Source of the DNA: Eledone cirrhosa
Lineage: Eukaryota; Mollusca; Cephalopoda; Octopoda; Eledonidae
Reading direction: 5' to 3'
Length of the DNA: 64,000 bases
NCBI GenBank assembly: GCA_964016885.1
Contig: OZ024743.1
Coordinates: 120,693,447-120,757,446, forward strand
The notes beneath the pieces are model-generated. The model was given only the letters and a program-made list of their open reading frames with translations. It searched no databases and had not been told where the DNA came from. How positions within the stretch are numbered: position 1 is the stretch's first letter; each line of letters opens with the position of its first letter. The position numbers and the translations under genes are program-made. Shown here one piece after another: positions 1 through 10,814 of this stretch.

Positions 1-1240
1 CATGAAATTAACATGTAAGGGGTTGAGTATTCCACGAACATGCGTTTTTAGCGCAGTTATTATAGAATTTATGCATCTTTAATTTAAATAACTTCTTTCT
101 ATATATCTATATCTTTGTTTGAATAAGCCAACTGTGATGTTACAGAATATACGTGAACATATAATGAAATTCAGTTGGCAAGCACCCACAAATTAATATT
201 GGATTATAATTATTATGCAAAATTTCTGAACGCATCAATGACGCTAATATCTGCTCAGATATATGTTTAATCTGTAAGCTATATATATTCTTGCGGCAAA
301 TTAATATGCTTTTATTGTTACAGTATGGATTTAAAGTATTCATGTCTTATCATTATTTTAAGATGCTGTACTTAGCAAAACATAAGCTTCAATGCACATT
401 TATGTAACATTTTACTCTCTCGTATCATGTTAAGTGTAAGGACATATTTCATATTCAACCATAGTGAACAATTATCAGATCAACAGGGAATATATAAGTT
501 GACCAATGGTTGGAGCGTGTATATTTTAGGAACATGACAATATATAAACATCTCATGATTGAGTTGATGGTCTGATCTAAGCATATTTCATGTCATTCAC
601 TTTCAGTTTAACATCTGAAATCGCATGTACATATAATTTGTTTTATAAATTTCTGCAACCAATTGCTTCAGACAAGGTTTGAATCGAGAGACCAAGGATG
701 CGTTTTGAAAAGAAACGTTGATTTTGAGCTTCAGGGAACTGTCCTGAAGCCAATCAGTCTAAAGTAGCCCTCTTAAACATGCTTCATTTAAATGAATAGC
801 CATTCTATACCAAAATACCAATTGCAATCAAGAAACCAGGTTATATCACAGGTATATAGCAAGACTGAATTTCAATATACAAATGCTCTGAAAAAAATGA
901 CATGCAATATAAGACTGAGTATTCCAAGCACTTTGATATCAGCTGTAACATACTGTAACCATAATGCTACAATCATTGCATCAACTTGATGTCAATATGA
1001 TAGATTGTAATTCTATTCAGAACCAGACAATGAGAAATTATGCAGGTCTTGTGCGGATATTTGTTTTCACCGGATAGATTATTGTTCTTGAATACGGTCA
1101 GGTCATTCTATTAATCGAATTGCGAAACTGAAGTTAGCCAATACTACTCTAGGAATGTTGCCTTGATGCAGCAGGTAAACTATTGGGATAGGCTAAATGA
1201 ACTCTGACTTTATTCAATGGAGTTAAGATAAGAAATGACA
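1..1240. other. Unassigned AT-rich intergenic sequence
   Basis: No gene, repeat family or conserved motif is recognised here. The short open frames are what AT-rich non-coding DNA gives by chance. Confidence 0.6.
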
Positions 1241-1254
1241 AGCAGTGATAAGCA

Positions 1255-1344
1255 GTGATATGTATGTATTATGTATGTATGTGTGCATGTATTTGTTTTA
1301 TATGTATGTATGCATGTATATGTATTTGTATATATGTATGTATG

Positions 1345-1402
<58 letters not shown>

Positions 1403-1503
1403 TACATATATATACATGTATATACACATATATATATGTATATACATGTATATACACATGTATATACATGTATATACACATATATACAGATACAGATACA
1501 TAT

Positions 1504-1570
<67 letters not shown>
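1255..1570. repeat. Compound microsatellite (TATG)n/(TA)n/(CA)n
   Basis: Runs of GTAT, then (TA)n near 1349-1394, mixed ATAC/ATGT units, (CA)n near 1504-1521 and (TA)n to 1570. Open frames on both strands here only encode alternating Tyr/Ile/Cys/Val and are not genes. The tract abuts the left end of the foldback element that follows. Confidence 0.95.
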
Positions 1571-1576
<6 letters not shown>

Positions 1577-1953
1577 AGGAATTCCAACCTTGTCTGATTT
1601 ATTCGTTTTATTTACAATCCTTTAAAATTTATAATGGGTATTAGAATGAAATAGTATGGTGGAATATTAAATGTTAAGTGTTAATTGAACAAGTACCTAC
1701 ATGCTTTCGCAATCTTCAGGTTCATAATGTGTGGTGACATCAAGTTTGCAATTTTCAACAGTTGAAAATTGCAAACTTGACTGTCACCACACATTATGAA
1801 CCTGAAGATTGTGAAAGCATGTAAGTACTTGTTCAATTAACACTTAACATTTAATATTCCACCATACTATTTCATTCTAATACCCATTATAAATTTTAAA
1901 GGATTGTAAATAAAACGAGTAAATCAGACAAAGTTGGAATTCCTTTTATTAAT
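1568..1953. repeat. Foldback element: 386-bp imperfect palindrome
   Basis: Two arms of about 192 bp (1568-1759 and 1761-1953) are reverse complements with only a few mismatches and a 1-bp indel, and only one unpaired base at 1760 lies between them. Left outer end is ATTAATAAAAGGAATTCC; the right arm ends with its complement. The left end opens directly into a (TA)n tract. No protein is encoded. A transcript would form a hairpin of about 190 bp. It is most likely a non-autonomous foldback or inverted-duplication repeat; the class is not known to me. Confidence 0.9.
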
Positions 1954-2026
1954 ATAATCTTCTATACACAATCATACACACCAGTGTATATTTATCTATC
2001 TCTCTCTCTCTCTATATATATATATA
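1920..2026. repeat. Repeat end shared with 16791-16880, ending in (CT)n(TA)n
   Basis: The stretch from AAATCAGACAAAGTTGGAAT through ATCATACACACCAGTGTATA into (CT)n(TA)n reappears as its reverse complement at about 16791-16880, with the same order of unique sequence then (CT/GA)n then (TA)n. The two copies define one end of a dispersed repeat that overlaps the foldback's right arm. Confidence 0.85.
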
Positions 2027-2243
2027 AATATAAATTAGCGAGAATCGTATTTCGGCTTAGGAATTAACGAAAAGCAACTTCCGAGATGTGTGGCAAGCGC
2101 TCAATGATTCAGATGAACCAGAGCTACAACATACGTTAAAGGCCAAACACACTGAGACGATGTTTAAACAATCATCCGCAAGCCCTAAAAACGACCAAGT
2201 AATTCGGGTCAAACAAATAAAAATATGTGATTGAAAATCAAAG

Positions 2244-2294
2244 AAAGGAATATTTCTGAGCCGTGTGTATTACACCGCTCAGAAATATTCCTTT
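2244..2294. repeat. Short perfect hairpin
   Basis: Arms 2244-2261 and 2277-2294 (AAAGGAATATTTCTGAGC and its complement) are perfectly paired around a 15-nt loop. The right arm is also the start of a sequence duplicated about 480 bp downstream. Confidence 0.85.
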
Positions 2295-2351
2295 ATCTGA
2301 GCTATTTAATTGTAAAAGACTATTTGAGTTTATAACTCTATATATAATATT
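2266..2351. repeat. Dispersed direct repeat, copy 1 (copy 2 at 2743-2830)
   Basis: About 85 bp from GTATTACACCGCTCAGAAAT to the TATATATAATAT tract recurs at 2743-2830 with a handful of differences. Both copies end in (TA)-rich sequence. The family is not recognised. Confidence 0.8.
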
Positions 2352-3195
2352 CTCGGCTCCATGCGTTGAGCTAATTGGTAGTCCCATAAAACCCGCTGCT
2401 ATGTTTAGGACGTGACACATGTGCGTTAAAAAATACATTTCTCTCAGTCTTCTTAAGTATTTTGAAGAGAAACTTACCAACTTCTGGATACCTGCAGAAG
2501 AGCACAGAAATAGGAACTTTCACTTAATTGTTGCGAAATAAATTTGAAATTTAAAATTAAAATTTGTCCAGGTATCACGGCTATTACCAATATAGGTTTG
2601 TTTTTATTGATTTATTATTTTAAATCGAGACAGGCAAACCGTATTATTTTAATTAGTATTTTTCAATCTAGCTAACTTAGTCATTTGCAATGCGAACACA
2701 TGTATACTTGTATCAGTGTTTATCCCTATCATATATTCATTTGTATTACACGACTCAGAAATATTCCTTTCTTTGAGCTATTTAATTGTAAAAGACTATT
2801 TGAGTTTATAACTTTATATATAATATATATATATATATATATAAATATATATAAAATAGTATAGTTAATTCGACGCATTGTGATGTATATAATAAATGAC
2901 TGATAAATGTCAGCAAAGGATGACAGATAATACAAAACAAAATAATGTTTTACCCAGTATACTTCAACATGATATTTTTAAGGCAATCAATACACTTTTT
3001 TTAAATGTAAAACGTAAACAGTTAAAATAAACTACGGACGATCGATGTGTTCTTCCCTAAATCAGCTTGAAATACACTGGGTAAAACATTACTTTGTTTT
3101 ATTTTATTTATCATCATTTGCTCTACATATATTTCTACTACATTGAACCGGCTTTCTGAAGCTTATCCTCCATTTCTTCTTCTTATTATTATTTT

Positions 3196-3420
3196 GGTGG
3201 ATTGGCAGTATCGGTAGAAGGTCAGATGCCATGCTTTGCAGCATAGAGTTACGGCCCTTTATGATATGAGTTCAAATCCCGCCGATGTTAACTTTGCCTT
3301 TCATCCTTACGGGGTCGATAAAATAAAGTACTAGTCACGGACTGGGGTCGATTTAATAGACTTTCCCCTCACCCAAATTTGCTGCCCTTGTGCCTATGTA
3401 AGAAACCATTATTATTATTA
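3196..3420 (+). mobile_element. tRNA-derived SINE, family 1
   Basis: Begins GGTGGATTGGCAGTATCGG, carries a B-box-like GAGTTCAAATCCCGCCG and the conserved body CCTTACGGGGTCGATAAAAT, then the tail GCC(C)TTGTGCCTATGTAAGAAACC followed by (ATT)n. This layout matches the tRNA-derived SINEs I know from octopus genomes. It is flanked on both sides by ATTATTATTTT, fitting insertion at an ATT-rich target. Confidence 0.85.
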
Positions 3421-3424
3421 TTTT

Positions 3425-3615
3425 GGTGGATTGGCAGTATCGGTAGAAGGTCGGACGCCATGCTCTGCAGCATAGAGTTACGTCTGAGTTCAGATCCCGC
3501 CGAGGTTAACTTTGCCTTTCGTCCTCAGGGGTCGATAAAATAAAGCACCATTAACGTACTGGAGTCAATTTAATCGACCCCCCCCCCCCCACATTACTGG
3601 CCTAATCATTATTAG
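3425..3615 (+). mobile_element. tRNA-derived SINE, family 1, inserted in the tail of the previous copy
   Basis: Same family and orientation as the copy at 3196-3420, starting within 5 bp of that copy's (ATT)n tail. It has an internal poly-C run near 3580 and a shortened 3' end. The two form a head-to-tail pair. Confidence 0.8.
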
Positions 3616-4078
3616 TTCTTTATGGTTAGTTTGGAAGACAAGCGTTCCTAAGTCCAGGTATATATTAGCATTTCGAAGCCTTCACGACTCCATCTTTAAA
3701 ATGAGACTGGTCATACCAGTGGCGTATTGGTGACGTCCTATGTTATATGTGGTTTTCCGTATGATGTATTTGTGTGTTAATATTTGGTGTATGTTCTGAT
3801 ATTCTTAGATACCCCATAGCTGTTCGCCTTGCTTTGTGTAGAATTCTCTATATAATTGTAGTGTTATCGATGTTTGTAGTCCTCTCAATTTCCCTTTTAT
3901 ATGTACTGTATTGAAATGTGTTGCAATGAATACTTGTTGTAAGTGCATGGGTAACAGACGGGAAAGTACTTGTATTACCGATGTAACAACTTTAAGTTAT
4001 ATACAACATTCATGTTTGCAGTGAGATTTATCAAAGAGGTCATTTGCTGTACGTTCTGTATATAAATAATATAATATA

Positions 4079-4082
<4 letters not shown>

Positions 4083-4149
<67 letters not shown>
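4083..4149. repeat. (TA)n microsatellite
   Basis: About 33 uninterrupted TA units. Confidence 0.97.
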
Positions 4150-4152
<3 letters not shown>

Positions 4153-4311
4153 GTAGAACACCGGAAGGTAATATCCGTAGGGGTAGAGCACTCAGTCCAT
4201 GGGACGAGTTAGGTAGAAGTGGTTACACAACAGTTAGTTCACCATACCGAGAACAATTGTTTCACCTTAGCGGATCCTCAGCTCGTAATGGACATGGTTG
4301 TCCATAGCAAG

Positions 4312-4396
4312 TGCCTTTCATCCTTACATGGTCGATAAAATAAAGTACCAATGGGACAATTGCTGGCCTTATGCTAAAAGTAGAAAGAATTATTTT
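4312..4396 (+). mobile_element. SINE family 1, 3' fragment
   Basis: Contains the conserved CTTTCATCCTTACATGGTCG body and the TTGCTGGCCTTATGC tail. The tRNA-related head is missing. Confidence 0.7.
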
Positions 4397-4479
4397 TAAA
4401 CATATCGTATATGATGTCATACAAACCGTATATGTGTAAATGCGTACTTTTGAAAGAACCGTGAATTATATAATCAAGC

Positions 4480-4612
4480 ATTCCATCCAATGCACTGGAA
4501 TAGTGATTTATTTATCAACTCTGAAAGTGAAAGGTGACCTCGGAGGGATTTGAACACAATGCAGAAAGCCAAAATAAGTACCATAAGGCATTTCATCCGA
4601 CGCTTTAACGTG
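4480..4612 (-). mobile_element. SINE family 2 fragment
   Basis: Read on the minus strand it shows GTTAAAGCGTCGGATGAAAT followed by a B-box-like GTGTTCAAATCCCTCCGAGG. These belong to a second tRNA-derived SINE family, better preserved at 6331-6670 and 38175-38498. Confidence 0.6.
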
Positions 4613-6330
4613 CACACATACGTACATGCATGCGTGCAGATATATATTGCGATCACGTTTATAATTTATGTTATTTTATCCGTACTTCATTGGTCTAGTA
4701 GATAAAATTTCTATTAACATTCTTTAGTAATAAAACTTTCTAAGGTCGAATTTGGTATGATATTATAAACACACTCAATAATGGCGTACTCTGATAACCA
4801 TTGGAGATTAAACCAAATAAAAATAATTTCGGATATAAATATATATTCAGAAGCGTAGATGAGGTTAATAATCAGATAAATTATAATTGTATTCATGTAT
4901 CTTTTTAAATATAAGTATATATCTATATATCTGTATTATTTTCATTCTTATTTTTTCTATGATTTCCTATTAGGGATATTGCAAATATAAGTTAAATACA
5001 ATTGTATGTTATTTATAATACTGGATGTCTTGTTAAACATAGATCAGCCTAGTAAAACCCAATAGAATTTAAAAAAGGAGAAAACATTGATATATGCTAT
5101 TAGTTTGCACGAAATGTATTAAGGTTTTGATGGTCTACGTAATTAATGAACTTTGCTGTCATGTGCATTTTAATCTCTATATTTGTTGTGATCATTGCTC
5201 TGACATAATCATTTATCAATAAGTTGTATGTTATCAGTAACTACCATTTTATTCGCTAAGAGAGTCCAGCTAACGGAAATTATATCTTGTTACTAACATT
5301 GTCTGTTGCCATCCATTAATCAAAGCCGTCGCCCATTTTTTAAAAGACTGGCTCAGTAGTAAATAAATAAACGGATATGTAGCCGGATTCACCGGAAACC
5401 GACCTGTTTTGATTTGTAAACCTTGGAAAATGGGATTCTATTCTCTTACGTTCCAACTCCCTAAGGACACTTCCGTGATATTGAATTAGGAGAGGGATGT
5501 TGTGATTCAAACCAGCGCCGTTTCTTCAAATGGTTCTCGTAAGAATAGGACATTTTATTGCTAACGTAGTTTCAATGCGTTTACATGAACACTTTGTGCA
5601 GTATATTTTGGCTGATATCCCAGATAAGTAGAAGGGAACACGCTTTAATCTCTTTCTAAACTGATTTTTTGTTCACTAAATAACCTAAAGCTATATAAAT
5701 TTGAGAAGAAAGATATTTAGGCAACTTGCCTTGTGCAGAAAATTAGCGTTAAATAGAATTATAAAGTGTGTTATCTTTATTAAAGAAAATACATGCTACT
5801 CTCAGTTCCACTTTAACATGTTATAAAATTGTTGTCTCGTATACTATTCATTAATTACTAAATATCAATGTAAAGTGTGTGCGATATAAATTATACTTTA
5901 ATAACTGATGAATTAATGCATGGAAATCATAGCTGAGGTTGGTATCCTATAAACAACTTGATAGTGTGGTCGGAAAAACCAATAAAACACCACAACTGAT
6001 ATTATTTTATAGATTACTAGACTACCGACTGGACCAAGGCAAAAACAATCCTTGCGGGATTGGAATTCAGATCATAGACGGATACAAATACATAATTATT
6101 GTAAGGGGCTTCTAGTAATGCATCTCTTATTATATCATTAATATAAATCATCTAAATATTCCTAAATATTGATAGTATTATAATTCATACGATAATACTA
6201 AAGAATTTATATGAGCTTTCAGCTTCATTATCTTAGTTGAATAAATTTTAGTTGAATAAATGAATAGAATTTAAGAATATTTTACTTAATTATACAGTAC
6301 AGCAAAGTAATTTTATTTTCCTATGCATTG
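4613..6330. other. Unassigned AT-rich sequence
   Basis: Nothing recognisable on either strand: no long open frame, no inverted repeat that I could see, no known repeat family. Confidence 0.5.
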
Positions 6331-6670
6331 AGATTAGCAGAATTGTTACAACGTCGAATAGAATCATTTGCGGTATTCATTTTGGCTCTTTGCTCTCTGA
6401 GTTCAAATCCCGCCGAGGTTATTATTACCTTTCATCCATTCGAAGTCGATAAAAAAATACCAGTCTAGTAGTGAGGGCGATTCTTCTTTGATATATCTTC
6501 CCTACTTCCATTCACTCTCTCACCCTATCCTTCTCAGGAAGAAATCTGCTGTATTCAGACCTCGAGAGCAGATGGGTGCCACCAGGTTTTTAAAAAATGC
6601 CCTAGATACGCCGTGTCACAATGCAGCACACCTACGACTCCCACAGGAGTTATTTAGGAGTTATTTAGCC
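6331..6670 (+). mobile_element. SINE family 2, long form
   Basis: A decayed A-box region (ACAACGTCGAATAGAATC), the B-box-like GAGTTCAAATCCCGCCGAGG, the body AAGTCGATAAAAAAATACCA and a long 3' half containing TCTCTCACCC and GATGGGTGCCACCAGG. The same order of blocks occurs on the minus strand at 38175-38498, which defines a family of about 330 bp. The open frame at 6488-6691 lies wholly in this SINE and is not a gene. Confidence 0.75.
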
Positions 6671-6740
6671 TTACATACCTTCGTCGAGTAATGTATTTTA
6701 GTTATTTTCTATTTCGTCCCATGTTTCTTTGTGTAAATGT

Positions 6741-6931
6741 AATAATTGTTTCTATTTTTGTCACAAGGTCAGCAATTATCCCAGTGCATTACTGGTACTT
6801 TATTTTATCGACCCTATAAGGATGAAACGCTAAGTAAACCTCGGTGGGATTTGAACTCAGACTGTAAAGGGGCGTAACTCTATGCTGCAAAGCATGGCGT
6901 CCGACCCTATACAGGTACTGCCAATCCACCC
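6741..6931 (-). mobile_element. tRNA-derived SINE, family 1
   Basis: Complete reverse-strand copy: the tail AATAATTGTTTCTA is at the left, then TTTTATCGACCCTATAAGGA, the B-box complement GGGATTTGAACTCAG, and GGTACTGCCAATCCACC at the right (5') end. Confidence 0.85.
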
Positions 6932-7165
6932 TAGAGATTTGTTTGCACAAGAGACTTCAATATTTATAAGTTGGTATTCTAGAATCAGTTTTGAATCACG
7001 TATATTTTTCTCTTTGTTATTTAGGGATAATTATAGGGAGTATGGTAGATGGTTTTCTAAAGTATAACGTATAAAACCCACAACTTTTGGAGCATGGTAT
7101 TGACATTCTAAATTAGAAAATATGTTTGTTCAGCTAAATGAAATATATTTTACTTAATTCCATAT

Positions 7166-7260
7166 ATATATACGTGTATACACACACACACACACATACA
7201 CACACGCATTCACACACATTCACACATACGCACACACAAACGCACACATTTACGTGCATA
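7166..7260. repeat. (TA)/(CA)-rich simple sequence
   Basis: Imperfect CACACA, CACATT and CACACG units. Confidence 0.85.
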
Positions 7261-7295
7261 TAAACGAATGCCTACACCAAAAAGAAATATTTACA

Positions 7296-7337
7296 TCAGA
7301 GAACAGAAAACATATTTAATATCTTTATATATGTTTG

Positions 7338-7340
<3 letters not shown>
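7296..7340. repeat. Direct repeat copy 1 (copy 2 at 8415-8465)
   Basis: CAGAGAACAGAAAACATATT through TATTTGCTATATATA-like sequence recurs at 8415-8465 with two or three changes. Both copies lead into (TA)n. The copies flank the palindrome and the repeat in between. Confidence 0.8.
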
Positions 7341-7390
<50 letters not shown>

Positions 7391-7392
<2 letters not shown>

Positions 7393-7545
7393 AGTAAGTA
7401 AGACCCCGACGGCTGAGCTCAAGCCGTTTCGAAACGGCCTGAGCTCAGCCGTCGGGGTCTTACTTACTCCTATTACCCACTCTACTACCCTAAGTATTGA
7501 GTAGTTTGGTGCGTTATGGTCCACCTGGTTCCTTACCACTTTTCC
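7391..7545. repeat. Repeat unit with an 80-bp near-perfect palindrome (7391-7470)
   Basis: The first half, starting GGAGTAAGTAAGACCCCGAC, is the reverse complement of the second half with one mismatch and no spacer; the centre TTTCGAAA lies at 7427-7434. A single-copy extension of about 75 bp follows to TTTTCCTTCGC. Both ends run into (TA)n (7340-7390 and 7551-7580), so the whole unit sits in a TA tract. It is GC-richer than its surroundings. The open frames crossing it are repeats of the two palindrome arms and are not genes. Confidence 0.9.
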
Positions 7546-7549
7546 TTCG

Positions 7550-7580
<31 letters not shown>

Positions 7581-7581
<1 letters not shown>

Positions 7582-8395
7582 TAGCAGCAGTACCCAGCGT
7601 TGCCTGGGTAGGTAAAATAATATCTGCTTTGATGAAAAGGTGTTGATCTTAGCGACTGCTTCTCGATGACTCATCTATGGCCACACACAGGCCATGCGGG
7701 GGAGGGTGGTGATGACCTCTATCACTGGGAACGCGGGTGACTGACGAAGGGGCATGATGGGGGAGGGAGGTAATGACCTCTAACACTAAGCCAAATTTCC
7801 TCACGCTACTTGATTGGAAACCGATAGATTTTAAAATATACAACTAAAAGCTCAGACAACGTCAGTGGCCATCGTTTTGCCTTTGACCATCTCTAAGATG
7901 TGCAATGATAGGTTCTATTGTAGTATAAAAGTTGAACCAAATAAATTAATTTATGTGTGAGGTGGAGCCGAAGTTTCGAAATTGAACGAAATCGGTTGAA
8001 AAATGTGGGAGCTAGAGCCGAAAAAGTGGAAATTTGAGTCTAAAAGTGTTATTTTTGAATATTTAAGCGGCTGCCACGCTGTCCCTGAACAACAAATACA
8101 AAATATAAAGCCATTACAGGATGTGCAATGATAAATTCTCTTTTGCTTTAAGATTTGAACGAAATCGGTAGCAAAATGTGGGAGCTAGAGCCAAAAATCT
8201 TATTTTTCGATACCTAAAAAAAGGTGACCCCCCCTATCGATTTTTATCTGCAGAATGACCCCGGAATAAAAAAAACGATACGCTGATATATGGAAAACAC
8301 TCCCCGATGACTAATCTATGAGCGCGTAAAGTTTCATGAAAATCGGTCGTAAGATGTAGGCCCCTATAGGTGATACACAGACACACACATACTTA
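7581..8395. repeat. Interspersed repeat, class unknown (CAGCGTTGCCTGGGTA type)
   Basis: Starts CTAGCAGCAGTACCCAGCG just after a (TA)n tract. It contains two related internal copies of AACGAAATCGGT...AAATGTGGGAGCTAGAG (about 7985 and 8159) and ends TAGGTGATACACAGACACAC before another TA tract. Sequences of this style are common in invertebrate genomes. No reverse transcriptase or transposase reading is visible, so it is either a non-autonomous element or a 3' remnant. Confidence 0.6.
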
Positions 8396-8414
8396 ATTTT
8401 ATATATATACAGAT

Positions 8415-8464
8415 ATATACACCAGAGAACAGAAAACATATTTAATATCTTTAAATATGATTGC

Positions 8465-8505
<41 letters not shown>

Positions 8506-8525
8506 CTGTGTTTGTGTGTGTGTGT
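8415..8525. repeat. Direct repeat copy 2 followed by (TA)n(GT)n
   Basis: Copy of 7296-7340, then (TA)n at about 8464-8492 and (TG)n to 8525. Confidence 0.8.
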
Positions 8526-8878
8526 GCGCGCACAATATTTATCATACATACAAACACATATACTTCATGCACATACAAATGTATTATATGTATAAGAAAC
8601 ATTTAAATCTCGCTATGAAAGTTTCAAGCCAAATCATATCTGAGCTCTCTTAATATCCAGATAATAGTGCTTCAGAACCCTTTAATCAAACCTCAGTGAA
8701 GTTTTACTCACTCGATACTGAGACAAGTGTAAACTTCCGGCTAGTTGCTAATGCTCCAGGGAGTTGCGGGCTTCGAGTCATTGCAGGCGCTTCTGTCAGC
8801 GCTTTTTATCTCCGGTAATCGACAATTATTTTCCTCCCTTGCGCCAGCACACATTTCAAATTTCATATAATTATACGC

Positions 8879-8912
8879 GCGCACACACACACACACACGC
8901 ACACGCACACGC

Positions 8913-8977
<65 letters not shown>

Positions 8978-9070
8978 TACACACACACATACACATATAT
9001 ATATATATATATATATACATACATACATACATATATATATATGTACATATATATACATACATGCATAAAT
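8879..9070. repeat. (CA)n with CGCA variants, then (TA)n/(CATA)n
   Basis: A long CA tract at 8879-8972 with CACG variants, then CATA and TA units up to the mariner insertion point. Confidence 0.95.
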
Positions 9071-9077
9071 ATATATA

Positions 9078-10271
9078 CGAGGTGTGTCAGAAAAGCTCCA
9101 GGACTGATGTCACAAAAGATTTATTTCAAACTCAAACTTCACACTGAGAGTTTTCTCCTTCAAAGTAATCCCCATGGACTATAATGCACTTTTCCATCCT
9201 TTTCTGCCACGCTTGCATGCACTCCTGGAAGGATTCTTCCGGGATTCTCCGCAGTTCCGTCGTCACGGCCTTTTTGATGTCGTTTACGTCTTCAAAACGG
9301 GTCCCCATTATGACCCCCTTGAGCTTGGGGAATAGGGAAAAATCACACGGAGCCAGATCGGGGGAGTAGGGATGTTGCTCCAGCACGGCGATGTTCTTCT
9401 CGGCCAGGAATGATCAGGGCATTGTGAGATGAGCGTTGTCATGGTGAAAAAGCCACGAGTAGTCCTGCCCCCTCACATCGAAGAATGTGATCAACATGAA
9501 CTTGACTTTGGACTTCGACTGTCGTGCTTTCTTCGGCCTAGGCGACGACGGACTCTTCCACTGAAGGCTCTGGCGTTTGGTTTCCGGGTCGTACTCGAAG
9601 ATCCATGACTCATCACCGGTGATGACTGTCCCTAGCAAGTTTGGTTCGGTTTCAAGACACTCGAGTATGTCCTGGCACACTTGCATGCGTCGACCCTTTT
9701 GGTCATCGTTCAGCAGTTTTGGCACCATCTTCGAGCAGACTTTCCGCATGTCCAAATCTTCAGTGAGAATCTTCCAGACGCTGTCCCGATTCATGCCCAG
9801 CTCATTTGCCATCAGTCGAACAGTCAGCCGACGATCGATACGCACCATCTGCCTGATGCGCTCAATGTTGACCACAGTCTTGGTTGTCGAGGGCCTTCCG
9901 CTCTTGGGGGTCATCTTCCACGTCCTCGCGTCCTTCTTTAAACATCTAGCACCACTCAAAAACACGTGAGCGTGACATGGTCTCATCTCCATACACTTGC
10001 TGCAGCAATCCCAATGCTTCTGACGGAGTTTTCCCCAACCGCACCAGAAACTTCAAGTTTGTTCGTTGCTCTGTGATCATTGCTTGACGACCTGAAAGAG
10101 AGGACATATATATAAAATTATGAAGAAAAAAGTTTGATCGCTGCAGAGAGCTAGGATTACAGTTATATACTCCAGGGGGATTACTTGGAAGGAGAAAACT
10201 CTTAGTGTAAAGTTTGGGTTTGAAATAAATCTTTTGCGACCACAGTCCTGGAACTTTTCTGACACACCTCG
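9078..10271 (-). mobile_element. Mariner-type DNA transposon, internally deleted
   Basis: Both ends carry CGAGGTGTGTCAGAAAAG in inverted orientation, and the terminal inverted repeats continue for about 80 bp with scattered differences. The element is flanked by TA on both sides, the mariner target duplication, and it landed in a TA-rich microsatellite. At about 1.19 kb it is shorter than a usual mariner of roughly 1.3 kb because part of the transposase gene is missing. Confidence 0.93.
9132..10080 (-). pseudogene. Mariner transposase, broken
   Basis: Read right to left from the ATG at 10080, the protein starts MITEQRTNLKFLVRLGK, continues through SRSRVFEWC, an in-frame TAG, and FKEGREDVEDDPK. 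An extra C near 9906 shifts the frame into SGRPSTTKTVVNIERIRQMV and on through the helix-turn-helix part, VITGDESWIFEYDP (first catalytic Asp) and the second-Asp block HHDNAH. About 40 residues before HHDNAH are deleted, as are a few just after it. A TGA follows, then FLAEKNIAVLEQHPYSPD and LAPCDF (third Asp). Mariner transposases are about 340-350 residues with a DD34D triad; this copy cannot make one. Inactive relic. Confidence 0.92.
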
Positions 10272-10378
10272 TATATATGTGTATATATATATATATATTT
10301 CGTTGACAAATATATCAATATGCCCAGACATGCAGATATATTCCCCTTGGTATGACAGTGTGGTTTGTATCAATGTAG

Positions 10379-10764
10379 GTAACCAAATAGAGCTTAGACA
10401 TACATTGTTTTATTAGCTGACAGTGTTTCATCCATACACCATGGCAAGAATCATCAGAGTCTATAAACATGAGTATATCAATAGTTGCATGCTCCATCGA
10501 GCTGCGTCACCAGAACAAGGTTAAATGACCAGCAGAGGGGTCCCGAAGCCAGCGCTATATGGAAAAAGACAGAATACATGATGCACATAATGTCATAAAA
10601 TGTCTTAAACATTTAAAAATTAAAAATTACACCAAAAGTTTATCACTTATTTTTAATTTTTAATTTTTAATTTTTAATTTTTAAATTTTTTATTTTTAAG
10701 ACATTTTATGGATGAAACACTGTTAGCTAATAAAACAATGTATTTCTAAGGTCTCTTTGGTTAT
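10379..10764. repeat. Foldback element with nested inverted repeats
   Basis: Outer arms of 56 bp (10379-10434 and 10709-10764, core TTGTTTTATTAGCT) are inverted. Inside lies a second pair, CATAAAATGTCTTAAA near 10593 and its complement near 10690-10710, adjoining a (TTTTTAA)n run at about 10655-10690. The reverse strand carries CTGATGATTC ... GGATGAAAC, a motif pattern shared with the other foldbacks in this window. A (TA)n tract (10777-10810) lies just outside. Confidence 0.8.
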
Positions 10765-10769
10765 TCCTA

Positions 10770-10810
<41 letters not shown>

Positions 10811-10814
<4 letters not shown>

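Noticed and set aside
1210..1625. Several open frames of 73-126 codons on both strands
   Set aside because: They translate TA, CA and TATG microsatellites. The same holds for the open frames at 8741-9147, 13044-13281, 16342-16918, 26732-27047, 28163-28627, 29641-30209, 39253-39994 and 62323-62628.
7291..7674. A 127-codon minus-strand frame containing the same peptide twice on opposite strands
   Set aside because: The repetition is the 80-bp palindrome, read in both directions.
9577..9969. Plus-strand open frames of 86 and 130 codons
   Set aside because: They are the antisense of the mariner transposase.
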